DNA from: Bacteroidia bacterium
Lineage (GTDB): Bacteria > Bacteroidota > Bacteroidia > UKL13-3
Reading direction: 5' to 3'
NCBI GenBank assembly: GCA_021740845.1
Contig: JAIOYZ010000002.1
Coordinates: 1 to 64,000, forward strand
DNA length: 64,000 bases
Shown here: in pieces, positions 33,196 through 41,118 of the stretch
Layout of the letters: the number at the start of each line of letters is the position of its first letter
Position numbering within the stretch: the stretch's first letter is position 1
Made by a program: the position numbers and the translations under genes
The notes under the pieces: model-generated
Seen by the model: only the letters and a program-made list of their open reading frames with translations
Told to the model about the DNA's origin: nothing
The model's database searches: none

Positions 33196-33663
33196 ATGTC
33201 ATTAAAAAAAGGAGATAAAGCTCCATCATTTAAACTTATTGATACCGATAAAAAAGAAGTATCCCTTGAAGATTTTAAAGGTAAAAATCTAATTGTACAT
33301 TTCTTCCCAGCTGCTTTTACTGGTGTTTGTACAACCCAATTGTGTACTGTTAGAGATGCAATTAGCATGTACCATAACGACAAATGTGATGTGGTGGCAA
33401 TTTCAGTTGACCTTCCATTTACATTAGGTAAATTCAAAGAATTGCAAAATCTTAATTTTACTTTGCTTTCCGATTTTAATAAAGAAGCAATTACTGCTTA
33501 TGGTGCTATTTATGAAAATTGGATTCTTGGCTTAAAAGGTGTTGCTAAACGTTCGGCATTTGTTATTGATGCAGAAGGTACTATCCAATATGCAGAAGTT
33601 TTGGAAAGTGCTGGCGATTTGCCAAATTTTGAAGCAATCAACGAAGTATTGGCAAGTTTATAA
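33196..33663 (+). CDS. Peroxiredoxin (AhpC/TSA-Tpx-like)
   Basis: Thiol peroxidase of 155 residues. The peroxidatic site is the P-x3-T-x2-C motif in FPAAFTGVCTTQLC, with Cys45 peroxidatic and Cys50 close behind as a possible resolving Cys. Further support comes from VAISVDLPFTLGKF and SAFVIDAEGTIQYAEV. Length and fold fit a small cytosolic peroxiredoxin that reduces H2O2 and organic peroxides. It stands alone, and a terminator follows at 33761. Confidence 0.92.
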   Translation: MSLKKGDKAPSFKLIDTDKKEVSLEDFKGKNLIVHFFPAAFTGVCTTQLCTVRDAISMYHNDKCDVVAISVDLPFTLGKFKELQNLNFTLLSDFNKEAITAYGAIYENWILGLKGVAKRSAFVIDAEGTIQYAEVLESAGDLPNFEAINEVLASL

Positions 33664-33760
33664 TTTTTGAATAAAAAAGATATTTGAAAATCTAATGCTA
33701 AATTCCTTTTGGAATAAGGCTTTGGAAGAGAAAAAATATTTTTATTTCACTGTTTAACAG

Positions 33761-33788
33761 ATGGGTTCAGAAAAAAATCTGAACCCAT
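33761..33788 (+). terminator. Rho-independent-like terminator after the peroxiredoxin gene
   Basis: An 11-bp perfect stem ATGGGTTCAGA/TCTGAACCCAT with a six-A loop, followed by TTGTTTA. The U-run is short, so termination may be partial. The arms contain GGTTCAGA, a half of the iterated motif. Confidence 0.7.
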
Positions 33789-33818
33789 TTGTTTATTAGG
33801 CTTGAATCACTACATTTG
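33788..33818 (+). promoter_or_regulatory. Promoter of the tRNA-Arg/tRNA-Leu unit
   Basis: TTTG (33788-33791), exactly 19 bases, then TACATTTG (33811-33818), a perfect match to the Bacteroidota consensus. It lies 12 bases before the first tRNA and overlaps the end of the preceding terminator. Confidence 0.82.
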
Positions 33819-33830
33819 CACCCCACAATT

Positions 33831-33907
33831 GGTTTCGTAGCTCAATTGAATAGAGCATCTGACTACGGATCAGAAGGTTACAGGTTTGAATCCTGTCGAG
33901 ACCACCA
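33831..33907 (+). tRNA. tRNA-Arg (anticodon ACG)
   Basis: A complete cloverleaf: acceptor arms GGTTTCG/CGAGACC, D-loop region AGCTCAATTGAATAGAGC, anticodon stem TCTGA/TCAGA with loop CTACGGA (anticodon ACG), T arm CAGG-TTTGAAT-CCTG. The 3' CCA is encoded (33905-33907). The A34 would be read as inosine and so decode CGU/CGC/CGA. Confidence 0.96.
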
Positions 33908-33920
33908 ATACCAATTGAAT

Positions 33921-34000
33921 GCCCAGATGGCGGAATTGGTAGACGCACTAGTCTCAAACACTAGCGAGAAATCGTGCCGGTTCGACTCCGGCTCTGGGTA
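33921..34000 (+). tRNA. tRNA-Leu (anticodon CAA)
   Basis: A class II tRNA with acceptor arms GCCCAGA/TCTGGGT, D arm GGCGGAATTGGTAGACGC, anticodon stem CTAGT/ACTAG with loop CTCAAAC (anticodon CAA, reads UUG), a short variable arm (CGAGAAATCG) and T arm GCCGG-TTCGACT-CCGGC. CCA is not encoded. It is 13 nt behind tRNA-Arg and shares its promoter and terminator. Confidence 0.96.
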
Positions 34001-34001
34001 C

Positions 34002-34040
34002 AAAAGCCCCTGAAGACATCAAGTTTTTAGGGGCTTTTTT
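34002..34040 (+). terminator. Rho-independent terminator of the tRNA unit
   Basis: A 10-bp perfect stem AAAAGCCCCT/AGGGGCTTTT with a 17-nt loop and a run of T (34035-34040), just behind tRNA-Leu. Confidence 0.92.
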
Positions 34041-34148
34041 ATTAGTAGCAAAAATTGCCTTTCGCACGTTTTTTTATTAATCCCATTTTTTTTAGACAAA
34101 TAATTATACTTTTGATATTAAGTTAAATAGTAAATCATATAAAATCCT

Positions 34149-34472
34149 ATGAATATTACCCTAAATTATATAACTTTAATTGGAATAGCCCTGGCAATAT
34201 ATAGTTTACTTTTATTTTTGTTTCCACCAAAATTTGGAAATATTTATTTAGGCTTTAATACCCTAAAAATAAATTCATCAGAAAAGGTATGGTTTCAAGG
34301 CCAAAGGTTAATGGCCTTAGCTTTAATATTTATGGCATTTTTCTTTATCCTTATGGGAAACCTAAAAAGTGAATTCCCAATTGGTAATTACTTTGTTTTT
34401 TATTTTATCCTTCTTTGGAAATTAAGCAAATTTAGTATCGAAAAATATTTGATTAGCAAAGCTTCTTATTAA
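34149..34472 (+). CDS. Small membrane protein, possibly SdpI-like
   Basis: A 107-residue hydrophobic protein with about three membrane segments (about 8-28, 52-70, 77-96). Between the first two is the polar loop KFGNIYLGFNTLKINSSEKVWFQGQRL (abbreviated: G-F-N-T ... S-E-K-V-W-F-Q-G-Q-R), which resembles the G-x-R-T ... W loop of SdpI-type proteins. That family includes the immunity protein to the SdpC toxin, but the similarity here is weak. It is a single gene, and its function is not known. Confidence 0.6.
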   Translation: MNITLNYITLIGIALAIYSLLLFLFPPKFGNIYLGFNTLKINSSEKVWFQGQRLMALALIFMAFFFILMGNLKSEFPIGNYFVFYFILLWKLSKFSIEKYLISKASY

Positions 34473-34592
34473 ACCAATTTCCTGGCTAATTATGCTCCTA
34501 ATCGAAATAAATTAATGAATATTCAATTTTTGAAGTAGCACAAACGATAGGCAATTTTACAATCACTAACATTTCCCCAGAGTAAATTCAAT

Positions 34593-35105
34593 TTACTTCC
34601 CCTCATAACTTTTTGAATCTAGAGCTCTGGGATTCCAAGCTTTTAAAAAGGCCATAATTTTAGCTTTGTTATAACTGCTTCCTTCCTCTAAATAACTAGA
34701 ATTTTCAGTATGAATCCTCTCCCCATTTTGGTTTAAAACAACAAATACTGGAAAACCAAATCTTTGCGGAAATCCATATTGAGATAAGATTTCTAAGTTT
34801 TTGTTTTCTTTGCTATAGTTCAAATGATAAACTACATAATCGGCCTGAACCATTGAATCTATTTGTGAATCACTTTTGCAAAATCGGTTAAATTCAATAC
34901 ACCACTTGCACCAATTTCCTCCTATTTGAACCAATATATGCTTGTTTTCATTTTTTGCTTTTAAAATAGCATTTGCTAAGTCATCCTTGGCATTAGCATT
35001 TGGATTATACAAATCTTTATGACTGTTCTGTCCATTTGAAATCACTGAAAATAAACTCAAACATAGGATCAAAACATATCGGTTCAAACCAACAATTTTA
35101 TTCAT
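34593..35105 (-). CDS. Exported thioredoxin-like protein
   Basis: A 170-residue protein with a signal peptide (RYVLILCLSLFSVISNGQ) and a thioredoxin fold of the Thioredoxin_7/DUF255 type with the redox-active pair in GGNWCKWCIEFNRF. The cis-proline region is FGFPVFVVLNQNGE. It should act in the periplasm in disulfide reduction. GGTTCAAACC lies in the signal-peptide codons (35081-35090). Confidence 0.88.
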   Translation of the reverse strand: MNKIVGLNRYVLILCLSLFSVISNGQNSHKDLYNPNANAKDDLANAILKAKNENKHILVQIGGNWCKWCIEFNRFCKSDSQIDSMVQADYVVYHLNYSKENKNLEILSQYGFPQRFGFPVFVVLNQNGERIHTENSSYLEEGSSYNKAKIMAFLKAWNPRALDSKSYEGK

Positions 35106-35174
35106 ATGATTACAATGTTTAGATTAATAAACTACTCTCCGAATATACACTTATATCAATGAATTCATCCAAAA

Positions 35175-35256
35175 TAAATGCAAGAAACCGGATTTGATTT
35201 CACACAAATCTATACGTTTTTCAAATGAAAATCTGTCCTTTGTTTTCCTATGAAAC
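35175..35256. repeat. 82-bp direct repeat, left copy
   Basis: This segment matches 36431-36512 at 72 of 82 positions without gaps, by hand alignment. In the right copy it is the leader plus first codons of the phospholipase gene. Here the equivalent ATG (35250) opens only nine codons before a stop. The two copies bracket the DUF1016 nuclease gene. Confidence 0.85.
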
Positions 35257-35319
35257 CCTATCCAAGTCTCATTTTTTAAGGTCAACTTAAAATATGCCTT
35301 GGAAATAATTAAAAAGAAA

Positions 35320-36408
35320 ATGAGTGAAAGACAAGAATTCCTAACCATCATCTCCCTTATCAAACAGGCCAGAATTCAATCAATTAGAGCCGTTAACACC
35401 GAATTAATAAACTTATACTGGAATATAGGTTCATACCTGGATCACCAATTAAAAAATGCGAAATGGGGAGAAAAAACCGTTGATGAATTAGCCGATTTTA
35501 TTAAAAAAAGCCATCCAGAACTTAAAGGTTTTAACCGCCGTGGACTTTATAGGATGAAACAATTTTATCAAACTTATGCTGATTCTTTAATTGTGTCATC
35601 GCCGATGACACAATTACAACCAATTGGTTATAAAGGACATAAAATTGTGTCATCGCCGATGACACAATTTCCTTTAAGCGATATTCGGTCAACCATTTTA
35701 ACCAAAATTAGTTGGACAAATCACCTCGCAATTTTCGGAAAATGTAAATCCCCTGAAGAAAGACCTTTCTACCTTAATCTTTGTTCAAAAGAGAATTATT
35801 CTGTTAAAGAACAAGAGCGCCAAATAAATAGCAGTTCATTTGAACGAACTCTTTTAGGAAATTCAAGATTAGGAAACCTTCCTGAAGATATTTTGGCTAT
35901 TTCAGAGAAAGTTTTTAAAGAAAATTATGTATTCGAATTTCTCAATCTCCCTGAGCCATATTCAGAAAAAGATTTACAGAAAGAATTGACCAAACAAATG
36001 AAGAATTTTTTACTCGAGCTGGGAAAAGATTTTTTGTTTTTAGACCAAGAATTTCGCTTGCAAGTTGGCAACAAAGATTACCGTATCGACTTACTTTTTT
36101 ATCATCGTAATTTGCAATGTTTGGTTGCCATAGAGCTAAAAACCGTGGATTTTGAACCAGAGCATTTAGGTAAACTTAACTTTTATTTGGAAGCTTTGGA
36201 CAGAGATATTAGGAAGCCTCATGAAAATCCAAGCATAGGAATATTACTCTGTAAAAGTAAAGATGATGAGGTTGTTGAATATGCAATGAGTAGAAATATT
36301 TCACCTGCATTAATAAGTCAATACACAATTGCATTACCCAATAAACAGCTTTTGCAAGCTAAACTTAATGAATTATATGAAATTTTTGAACGGGAAATTC
36401 AGGAATAA
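35320..36408 (+). CDS. DUF1016 / PDDEXK nuclease domain protein (YhcG-like)
   Basis: A 362-residue protein with the DUF1016 N-terminal domain (INLYWNIGSYLDHQL, FNRRGLYRMKQFYQTY) and a C-terminal PD-(D/E)xK nuclease fold, in which YRIDLLFYHR and VAIELKTVDFEPEHLGKLNFY (cut) supply the D and E-x-K residues. YhcG-type proteins are often next to restriction or defence genes, but none is present here. An 18-residue duplication containing VSSPMTQ lies in the linker at about residues 91-117. ATG at 35320 is preferred to TTG at 35299. The gene is flanked by 82-bp direct repeats, which suggests acquisition. Confidence 0.9.
   Translation: MSERQEFLTIISLIKQARIQSIRAVNTELINLYWNIGSYLDHQLKNAKWGEKTVDELADFIKKSHPELKGFNRRGLYRMKQFYQTYADSLIVSSPMTQLQPIGYKGHKIVSSPMTQFPLSDIRSTILTKISWTNHLAIFGKCKSPEERPFYLNLCSKENYSVKEQERQINSSSFERTLLGNSRLGNLPEDILAISEKVFKENYVFEFLNLPEPYSEKDLQKELTKQMKNFLLELGKDFLFLDQEFRLQVGNKDYRIDLLFYHRNLQCLVAIELKTVDFEPEHLGKLNFYLEALDRDIRKPHENPSIGILLCKSKDDEVVEYAMSRNISPALISQYTIALPNKQLLQAKLNELYEIFEREIQE
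35589..35669. repeat. Two in-frame copies of a 27-bp palindrome in the nuclease gene
   Basis: A 27-bp inverted repeat (arms TTGTGTCATCG and CGATGACACAA around a single C) lies at 35589-35615 and again, identical, at 35643-35669. The period is 54 bp, so 18 codons are duplicated in frame. Each encodes the peptide VSSPMTQ. Confidence 0.9.
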
Positions 36409-36430
36409 TTTTATAGCCCAAATAATAAAT

Positions 36431-36512
36431 TAAATGCAAGAAACCAGATTTGATTTCGCCTAAATCTATACGTTTTTAAAAGTAAAATCTGTTCTTTGTT
36501 TCCTTATGAAAC
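36431..36512. repeat. 82-bp direct repeat, right copy
   Basis: Right partner of 35175-35256. It carries the leader and the ATG (36506) of the zinc phospholipase gene, and the sequence CTTTGTTTCCTTATG resembles a promoter -7 region close to the start. Confidence 0.85.
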
Positions 36513-37477
36513 TAATACCCAAAATCACTCTAATTGCATGTTTGCTCTTAACACTTTTTCCAAAGTCTAATAAAGCTTGGGGTTTTTACGCTCACCAACA
36601 AATTAACAGGTTGGCTGTATTTTGCTTGCCTCAAGAAATGTTTGGCTTTTACAAAAGCCATATAGATTTCATTTCTGAACATGCTGTAGACCCAGATAAG
36701 CGTCGCTACTTGGTAGAAGGAGAAGGAGTGAAGCATTTTATCGACATAGATTATTACGAAAAGGCATTGCCATTCGACACCATACCTCGACTTTACCATG
36801 AGGCCGTTATCAAATTTTCAAAGGACACCTTACATACCTATGGAATTGTTCCTTGGAATATTCAATGGATGCTCAAATCCCTAACCCAAGCTTTTCTGGA
36901 GAAAAATAAAGCAAATATTTTAAAATATTCGGCAGAAATTGGCCATTATATTGGAGACGCTCATGTGCCTTTACATGCTACTTCTAACTACAATGGCCAA
37001 CAAACTAATCAACATGGAATTCATGGATTTTTTGAGTCGCGTTTGCCTGAATTATTTTCTAACCAATACGATTTCTTTTTGGGTCAAGCCACTTACATAG
37101 CAAAACCAAATGATGCAGCTTGGGAAGCAGTTGAGGGAAGTTTTTCTTGTTTGGATTCTGTATTTTGGTTTGAACGCTACTTGCATGAAAACTATTTGGA
37201 TCAGGCAAAATATGTGATGGAATGGAAGGGGAGTACTTTGCAAAAAATGTATAGCAAAGAATTTTCTGAGGCATATCACCTAAAACTACAAGGAATGGTT
37301 GAGCGTAGGATGCAAGCTGCAACCATTTGTATTGCATCTTTCTGGTACACTGCTTGGGTTAATGCTGGTCAGCCTAATTTATTGGACCTTAGTGTTTCAG
37401 TTCCTTTGGATTCTAGCCTATTTGAAAAATTCCCCACTATCCTGCCCACAACAATAATTGGGCGACCAGAATATTAA
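36506..37477 (+). CDS. Secreted zinc-dependent phospholipase C / S1-P1 nuclease-like protein
   Basis: The 323-residue protein has a signal peptide (TLIACLLLTLFPKSNKA) followed directly by Trp in WGFYAHQQINRLA. In the PLC/S1-P1 fold the mature N-terminal Trp binds zinc. Further metal ligands are seen in KHFIDIDYYEKA, AEIGHYIGDAHVPLHATSNYNG (cut) and QHGIHGFFES. It is expected to be exported and to act on phosphodiesters, either lipid or nucleic acid. The C-terminus gives no sign of a sorting domain. Its leader is duplicated 1.26 kb upstream. Confidence 0.87.
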   Translation: MKLIPKITLIACLLLTLFPKSNKAWGFYAHQQINRLAVFCLPQEMFGFYKSHIDFISEHAVDPDKRRYLVEGEGVKHFIDIDYYEKALPFDTIPRLYHEAVIKFSKDTLHTYGIVPWNIQWMLKSLTQAFLEKNKANILKYSAEIGHYIGDAHVPLHATSNYNGQQTNQHGIHGFFESRLPELFSNQYDFFLGQATYIAKPNDAAWEAVEGSFSCLDSVFWFERYLHENYLDQAKYVMEWKGSTLQKMYSKEFSEAYHLKLQGMVERRMQAATICIASFWYTAWVNAGQPNLLDLSVSVPLDSSLFEKFPTILPTTIIGRPEY

Positions 37478-37523
37478 TTAACTTTTTACTGCAATTCTGA
37501 CCAATTATTGTGCATAACTTGTT

Positions 37524-37554
37524 TTTGCTACTCCATGTGTGGCCTTTATTTTTG
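37524..37554 (+). promoter_or_regulatory. dnaN promoter
   Basis: TTTG (37524-37527), 19 bases, TATTTTTG (37547-37554): a perfect Bacteroidota promoter, leaving a leader of about 75 nt before the dnaN ATG. Confidence 0.78.
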
Positions 37555-37635
37555 TTTGCAAGAGGAAGTGGTGTAAATTCTTTAATTTGCATCGGTTCAT
37601 CCATTAAAAATAAAAAATTAAACTAACCTATACCA

Positions 37636-38757
37636 ATGAAGTTTATTGTAAATAGCAGTGTGTTATTACGTCACTTATCTTATATAGATGGAGTGGTTGT
37701 TGCAAAACCTATTATTCCTATTCTAAACAATTTCCTATTCGATATTAAAGATGGTTTATTAACCATCCATTCTACCGATTTGGAAACTACAATGAATACC
37801 AGCATAAAGGTTGATTCAAAGGAGGATGTATCAATTGCTATTCCTTCAAAAACTACTTTAGAGTTATTAAAAACATTGGCCGATCAGCCTTTGGCTTTTT
37901 CTATCAACGAAGAAAAAGGTTCGGTTGAAATTAAATATGAAAGTGGTAGGTTCAAACTTACTGCTCAAAAAGGAGATGAATTTCCTAAAACTCCTGAAGT
38001 AGATGGCGCAAGTACTTTTGAAATTAGCTCTAAAATCCTTTTAAAAGCAATTAATAAAAGTGTTTTTGCAACTAGTAACGATGAGCTTAGGTTAAACCTT
38101 ACCGGGGTATACCTTCAGTTATTCAAAAACAATATCACTTTTGTTGCAACTGATGCAAATCGTTTGGTTAGGTTTACTAGAAACGATGTTCAACCAGGTA
38201 CTGAAGAGGCCTTGATTTTGCCTAAGAAAGCATTAAGTCTTTTGAAGTCATGCTTGCCTAATGATGAAACCAAAGTAAAAGTGAATTTTAATCGTCAAAA
38301 TGCGTTTTTTCAAATTGGTGATGTAAGTTTAATTTGTCGTTTAATCGACGAAAAATACCCGGATTACAAAGCAGTAATTCCTACAGAAAATCCTAATCAA
38401 TTAACTATTGATAGAGGTGAATTCCTAATGGCTGTAAAACGTGTTGCCATTACATCAAATAAAACCACACATCAAATTCGTTTAAAATTAGCTGGTAGTG
38501 AATTAACAATTAGCGCTGAAGACATTGATTTTGAAAATGAATCTTTAGAAAAATTAACCTGTAACTACTCTGGTGAAGACATGGAAATAGGGTTCAATTC
38601 TAAATATTTATTAGAAATGTTAAATACAATGGATGCTCCTCAAATTGTGCTAGAAATGTCGCAACCAAATAGAGCTGGAGTAATTGTCCCTGCCGTTCAA
38701 GAACCTGATGAAGACATGTTAATGCTAATCATGCCAATGATGCTTAACAGTTATTAG
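37636..38757 (+). CDS. dnaN: DNA polymerase III beta subunit (sliding clamp)
   Basis: The processivity clamp of the replicative polymerase. The 373-residue product shows the three DnaN domains. Recognisable segments are PIIPILNNFLFDIKDG, FKLTAQKGDEFPKTP, LTGVYLQLFKNNITFVATDANRLV (cut), RLIDEKYPDYKAVIPTE and the C-terminal MLIMPMML. Length is normal. The gene is alone, with its own promoter and a shared terminator. dnaA is not in the window. Confidence 0.97.
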   Translation: MKFIVNSSVLLRHLSYIDGVVVAKPIIPILNNFLFDIKDGLLTIHSTDLETTMNTSIKVDSKEDVSIAIPSKTTLELLKTLADQPLAFSINEEKGSVEIKYESGRFKLTAQKGDEFPKTPEVDGASTFEISSKILLKAINKSVFATSNDELRLNLTGVYLQLFKNNITFVATDANRLVRFTRNDVQPGTEEALILPKKALSLLKSCLPNDETKVKVNFNRQNAFFQIGDVSLICRLIDEKYPDYKAVIPTENPNQLTIDRGEFLMAVKRVAITSNKTTHQIRLKLAGSELTISAEDIDFENESLEKLTCNYSGEDMEIGFNSKYLLEMLNTMDAPQIVLEMSQPNRAGVIVPAVQEPDEDMLMLIMPMMLNSY

Positions 38758-38776
38758 TAGATAAAAAATAAGAAAT

Positions 38777-38811
38777 AAAAAGCCCTTGATTGAATTCAAT
38801 CAAGGGCTTTT
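38777..38811. terminator. Bidirectional terminator between dnaN and the barrel protein gene
   Basis: A long nearly perfect palindrome (AAAAGCCCTTGATTGAA/TTCAATCAAGGGCTTTT) with T-runs in both directions, between two convergent genes. Confidence 0.93.
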
Positions 38812-38827
38812 TTATGGAAAAACATAT

Positions 38828-40051
38828 TTAATTAACAGAAATCCTGCCCATTTGCAATCTAGAATTTGCTTTCTTTATTACTTTTCTAAAATCATCAGCA
38901 ATATATCCGGAAGTTTTTATCCTTCTAAAATAATTCATTGGATCTCCTCCAACAAAAATTCCTAAACCATTTGCTCCAGTATTATATGGACTTCCTAGCT
39001 GAATAAATTTTGGATCATAAAAATACAAGCCATAATCTGGTTTATGGGTATAGTCTGATACATCTTCAACAAAGGCTGCTAAAAAATAATTTGTAGTATC
39101 AAAACTTACATTCTCTTTTGGAGACAAATTATCGTCAACAAAAACACCATCAAATTTTCCACGATTAACCTTATTGGCATTGGAGTTCATAAAAAACTCA
39201 ATTTTGCAAAAATCAAAATTTGCTCTAAACTCTTTAATGATATTCAAATTGGTTTGTTCTTGCAGCTTTCTAACATATTTTGCATCGTCAACTTTGTTTT
39301 CATCCACCAATTCCTTAATTAGTTTTTCATCGGGCTCCTCCAACATAATAAGCAAGGTTCCTTGAGCTCTCTTATTCAATTCATCCACCTGAATTTTCTC
39401 AACATCAATAATTTTATCACGTATTCTAATTGCACTTAATTTCAATCCAACTTCAACAGCACTTGGTCTACCGCGAAATTCTGTTGCTGTTGTTTTATTA
39501 GTAAAGCTATGTACATATTTTATTTCAAGACTGGCAATTTCTCCCATACTAATTGATAACCCCAAAACACCAGAAAAATCAATATCTCCTCGTTGATTTA
39601 GATTTTGTGAATCATTATTGATAATGCTGTATTCTCCATAATTAATAATACTTGTGGAAGTATAAGTTAAATAGGAGGGTCTTACTCCAGCAAAAAGTCT
39701 TAAATCATCCGACATACGGTCTGGAACATAATTTAAATATAGACTCAAGTCAATAAAATTACTCTGAAACCTTTTATCACTCGACTTATCTCTAAAACTT
39801 AACCAACTCATTGCCGGTTCAATTGTATAATCCAATCTATTAAAATACCTATTAGTATGATATGGAGTTATTGGTTTCTGAAAAAACACACCAAAACTTC
39901 CTAAACCTCTACCAACAAAATTATCGTAAGCCATATGAACCGTTGTAAAATTGGCACTAGCCACAATACCAAAGTTTGGCTCAAAACTACTTTTCTGACC
40001 CATGGCCGTTAAAGCTATTAGTGAAAATATATAGGTAAAACTTTTTTTCAT
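38828..40051 (-). CDS. Outer-membrane beta-barrel protein with unassigned C-terminal domain
   Basis: A 407-residue protein with a signal peptide (FTYIFSLIALTAMGQ). Residues about 25-215 alternate in the way of a beta-barrel (porT/OmpA-like: FGIVASANFTTVHMAY, SNFIDLSLYLNYVPDRM, SLEIKYVHSFTNKT). A charged, probably helical segment (about 225-285) and a C-terminal domain (about 285-407, with GLYFYDPKFIQLGSPYN and GLGIFVGGDPMNYF) follow. I do not recognise the C-terminal domain. The gene lies four bases downstream of queG on the same strand. Confidence 0.66.
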   Translation of the reverse strand: MKKSFTYIFSLIALTAMGQKSSFEPNFGIVASANFTTVHMAYDNFVGRGLGSFGVFFQKPITPYHTNRYFNRLDYTIEPAMSWLSFRDKSSDKRFQSNFIDLSLYLNYVPDRMSDDLRLFAGVRPSYLTYTSTSIINYGEYSIINNDSQNLNQRGDIDFSGVLGLSISMGEIASLEIKYVHSFTNKTTATEFRGRPSAVEVGLKLSAIRIRDKIIDVEKIQVDELNKRAQGTLLIMLEEPDEKLIKELVDENKVDDAKYVRKLQEQTNLNIIKEFRANFDFCKIEFFMNSNANKVNRGKFDGVFVDDNLSPKENVSFDTTNYFLAAFVEDVSDYTHKPDYGLYFYDPKFIQLGSPYNTGANGLGIFVGGDPMNYFRRIKTSGYIADDFRKVIKKANSRLQMGRISVN

Positions 40052-40055
40052 AAAA

Positions 40056-40985
40056 CTAAGAGTTTAGTAGGAAGTCAATATTTTTCTTTAATCCGTTGTA
40101 TTTGGCTCGTTTTAATGGAGATTTTTTAAATAGTTCTTGAAAAACATCCTCAGTAATTTCTTCCCAGTCCTTTTTTTCAAATGCCAACCAGCTTTCTTTT
40201 GGTTCAAACCTTGGCTCTTCGTGTTTTTTAGAAAAGCGATTCCAAGGGCAAACATCCATACAAATATCGCAACCAAAAATCCAATTTTCCCAAGTTCCCT
40301 TCATTTCTGGTGGAATTGCATCTTTAAGTTCAATTGTAAAATAACTAATGCATTTACTTCCATCAACTTTTTGTGGTTCATAAATAGCCTCCGTTGGGCA
40401 AGCGTCAATGCAGGCGGTGCAGCTACCACAATGATCAGTAACTGGTTTGTCGTATTCCAAATCTAAGTCTAAAATTAGCTCACTCAAAAAGAAATAGCTG
40501 CCTGCCTTTTTATGAATAATATTTCCATTTTTCCCCATCCATCCCAATCCACTTTTTTGCGCCCACGCTTTTTCTAAAATTGGCGCAGAATCCACAAATG
40601 CTCTTCCATTTACTTCACCAATTGTTTCATTAATAAAAAGCATTAACTCCTTAAGTTTGTCTTTTACTACCAAATGGTAATCTTCTCCAAAAGCATATTG
40701 CGAAATTTTATATTGGTTTGAACCAAATATAGGTTCAGGATTATGGTAATTGTATAAAAAACTGATTACAGATTTTGCCCCATCAACCAATAGAGTAGGG
40801 TCGAGGCGCTTATCGAAATGGTTTTCCATATAAACCATCTTTCCATTTCTGCCTTCATTTAACCATTTTTCTAATGCAGCGGCTTCATTCTCTAAAAATC
40901 CAGCCTTGGAGATTCCACAAAAGGAAAACCCTAACCGTTTTGCTTCGGCTTTAATAAGTTGGGAATATTGTTCTTTTAAATTCAA
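40056..40985 (-). CDS. queG: Epoxyqueuosine reductase QueG
   Basis: A cobalamin-dependent Fe-S enzyme that makes queuosine from epoxyqueuosine in tRNA. The 309-residue product has the family N-terminus ([14 protein letters not shown]), the [15 protein letters not shown] segment and two [4Fe-4S] motifs, [14 protein letters not shown] and [12 protein letters not shown]. The frame begins with TTG (40985) and no suitable ATG lies nearby. Two iterated motifs fall in the gene (40201 and 40715). It needs B12, which fits the presence of a cobalamin adenosyltransferase gene in the window. Confidence 0.95.
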   Translation of the reverse strand: MNLKEQYSQLIKAEAKRLGFSFCGISKAGFLENEAAALEKWLNEGRNGKMVYMENHFDKRLDPTLLVDGAKSVISFLYNYHNPEPIFGSNQYKISQYAFGEDYHLVVKDKLKELMLFINETIGEVNGRAFVDSAPILEKAWAQKSGLGWMGKNGNIIHKKAGSYFFLSELILDLDLEYDKPVTDHCGSCTACIDACPTEAIYEPQKVDGSKCISYFTIELKDAIPPEMKGTWENWIFGCDICMDVCPWNRFSKKHEEPRFEPKESWLAFEKKDWEEITEDVFQELFKKSPLKRAKYNGLKKNIDFLLNS

Positions 40986-41060
40986 TTATTCGCAAAATAC
41001 ACTTTTGTAAGATTAGGTGCTTTACAAATTAATGGTAGCCTCTTAAAATTTAGTTTATTC

Positions 41061-41070
41061 GGTTTGAACC
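41061..41070. repeat. Iterated motif GGTTTGAACC next to the rng terminator
   Basis: Full context TTCGGTTTGAACCAAA. It directly abuts the U-run side of the rng terminator and lies 75 bases upstream of queG. Confidence 0.85.
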
Positions 41071-41110
41071 AAAAAAAAATGCGACTAAATTTATTTCATT
41101 TTAGTCGCAT
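41071..41110 (-). terminator. Rho-independent terminator of rng
   Basis: On the minus strand an 11-bp perfect stem (arms at 41079-41089 and 41100-41110, ATGCGACTAAA/TTTAGTCGCAT) is followed by nine U residues (A-run 41071-41079 on the plus strand). Confidence 0.92.
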
Positions 41111-41118
41111 CTTAAATT

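Noticed and set aside
33831-34000. The tRNA pair as an integration site for a mobile element
   Set aside because: No integrase and no duplicated tRNA 3' end was found on either side; the pair has an ordinary promoter and terminator.
35320-36408. The DUF1016 nuclease as part of a restriction or toxin-antitoxin system
   Set aside because: No methylase, specificity subunit or antitoxin gene lies next to it; only its flanking repeat suggests acquisition.
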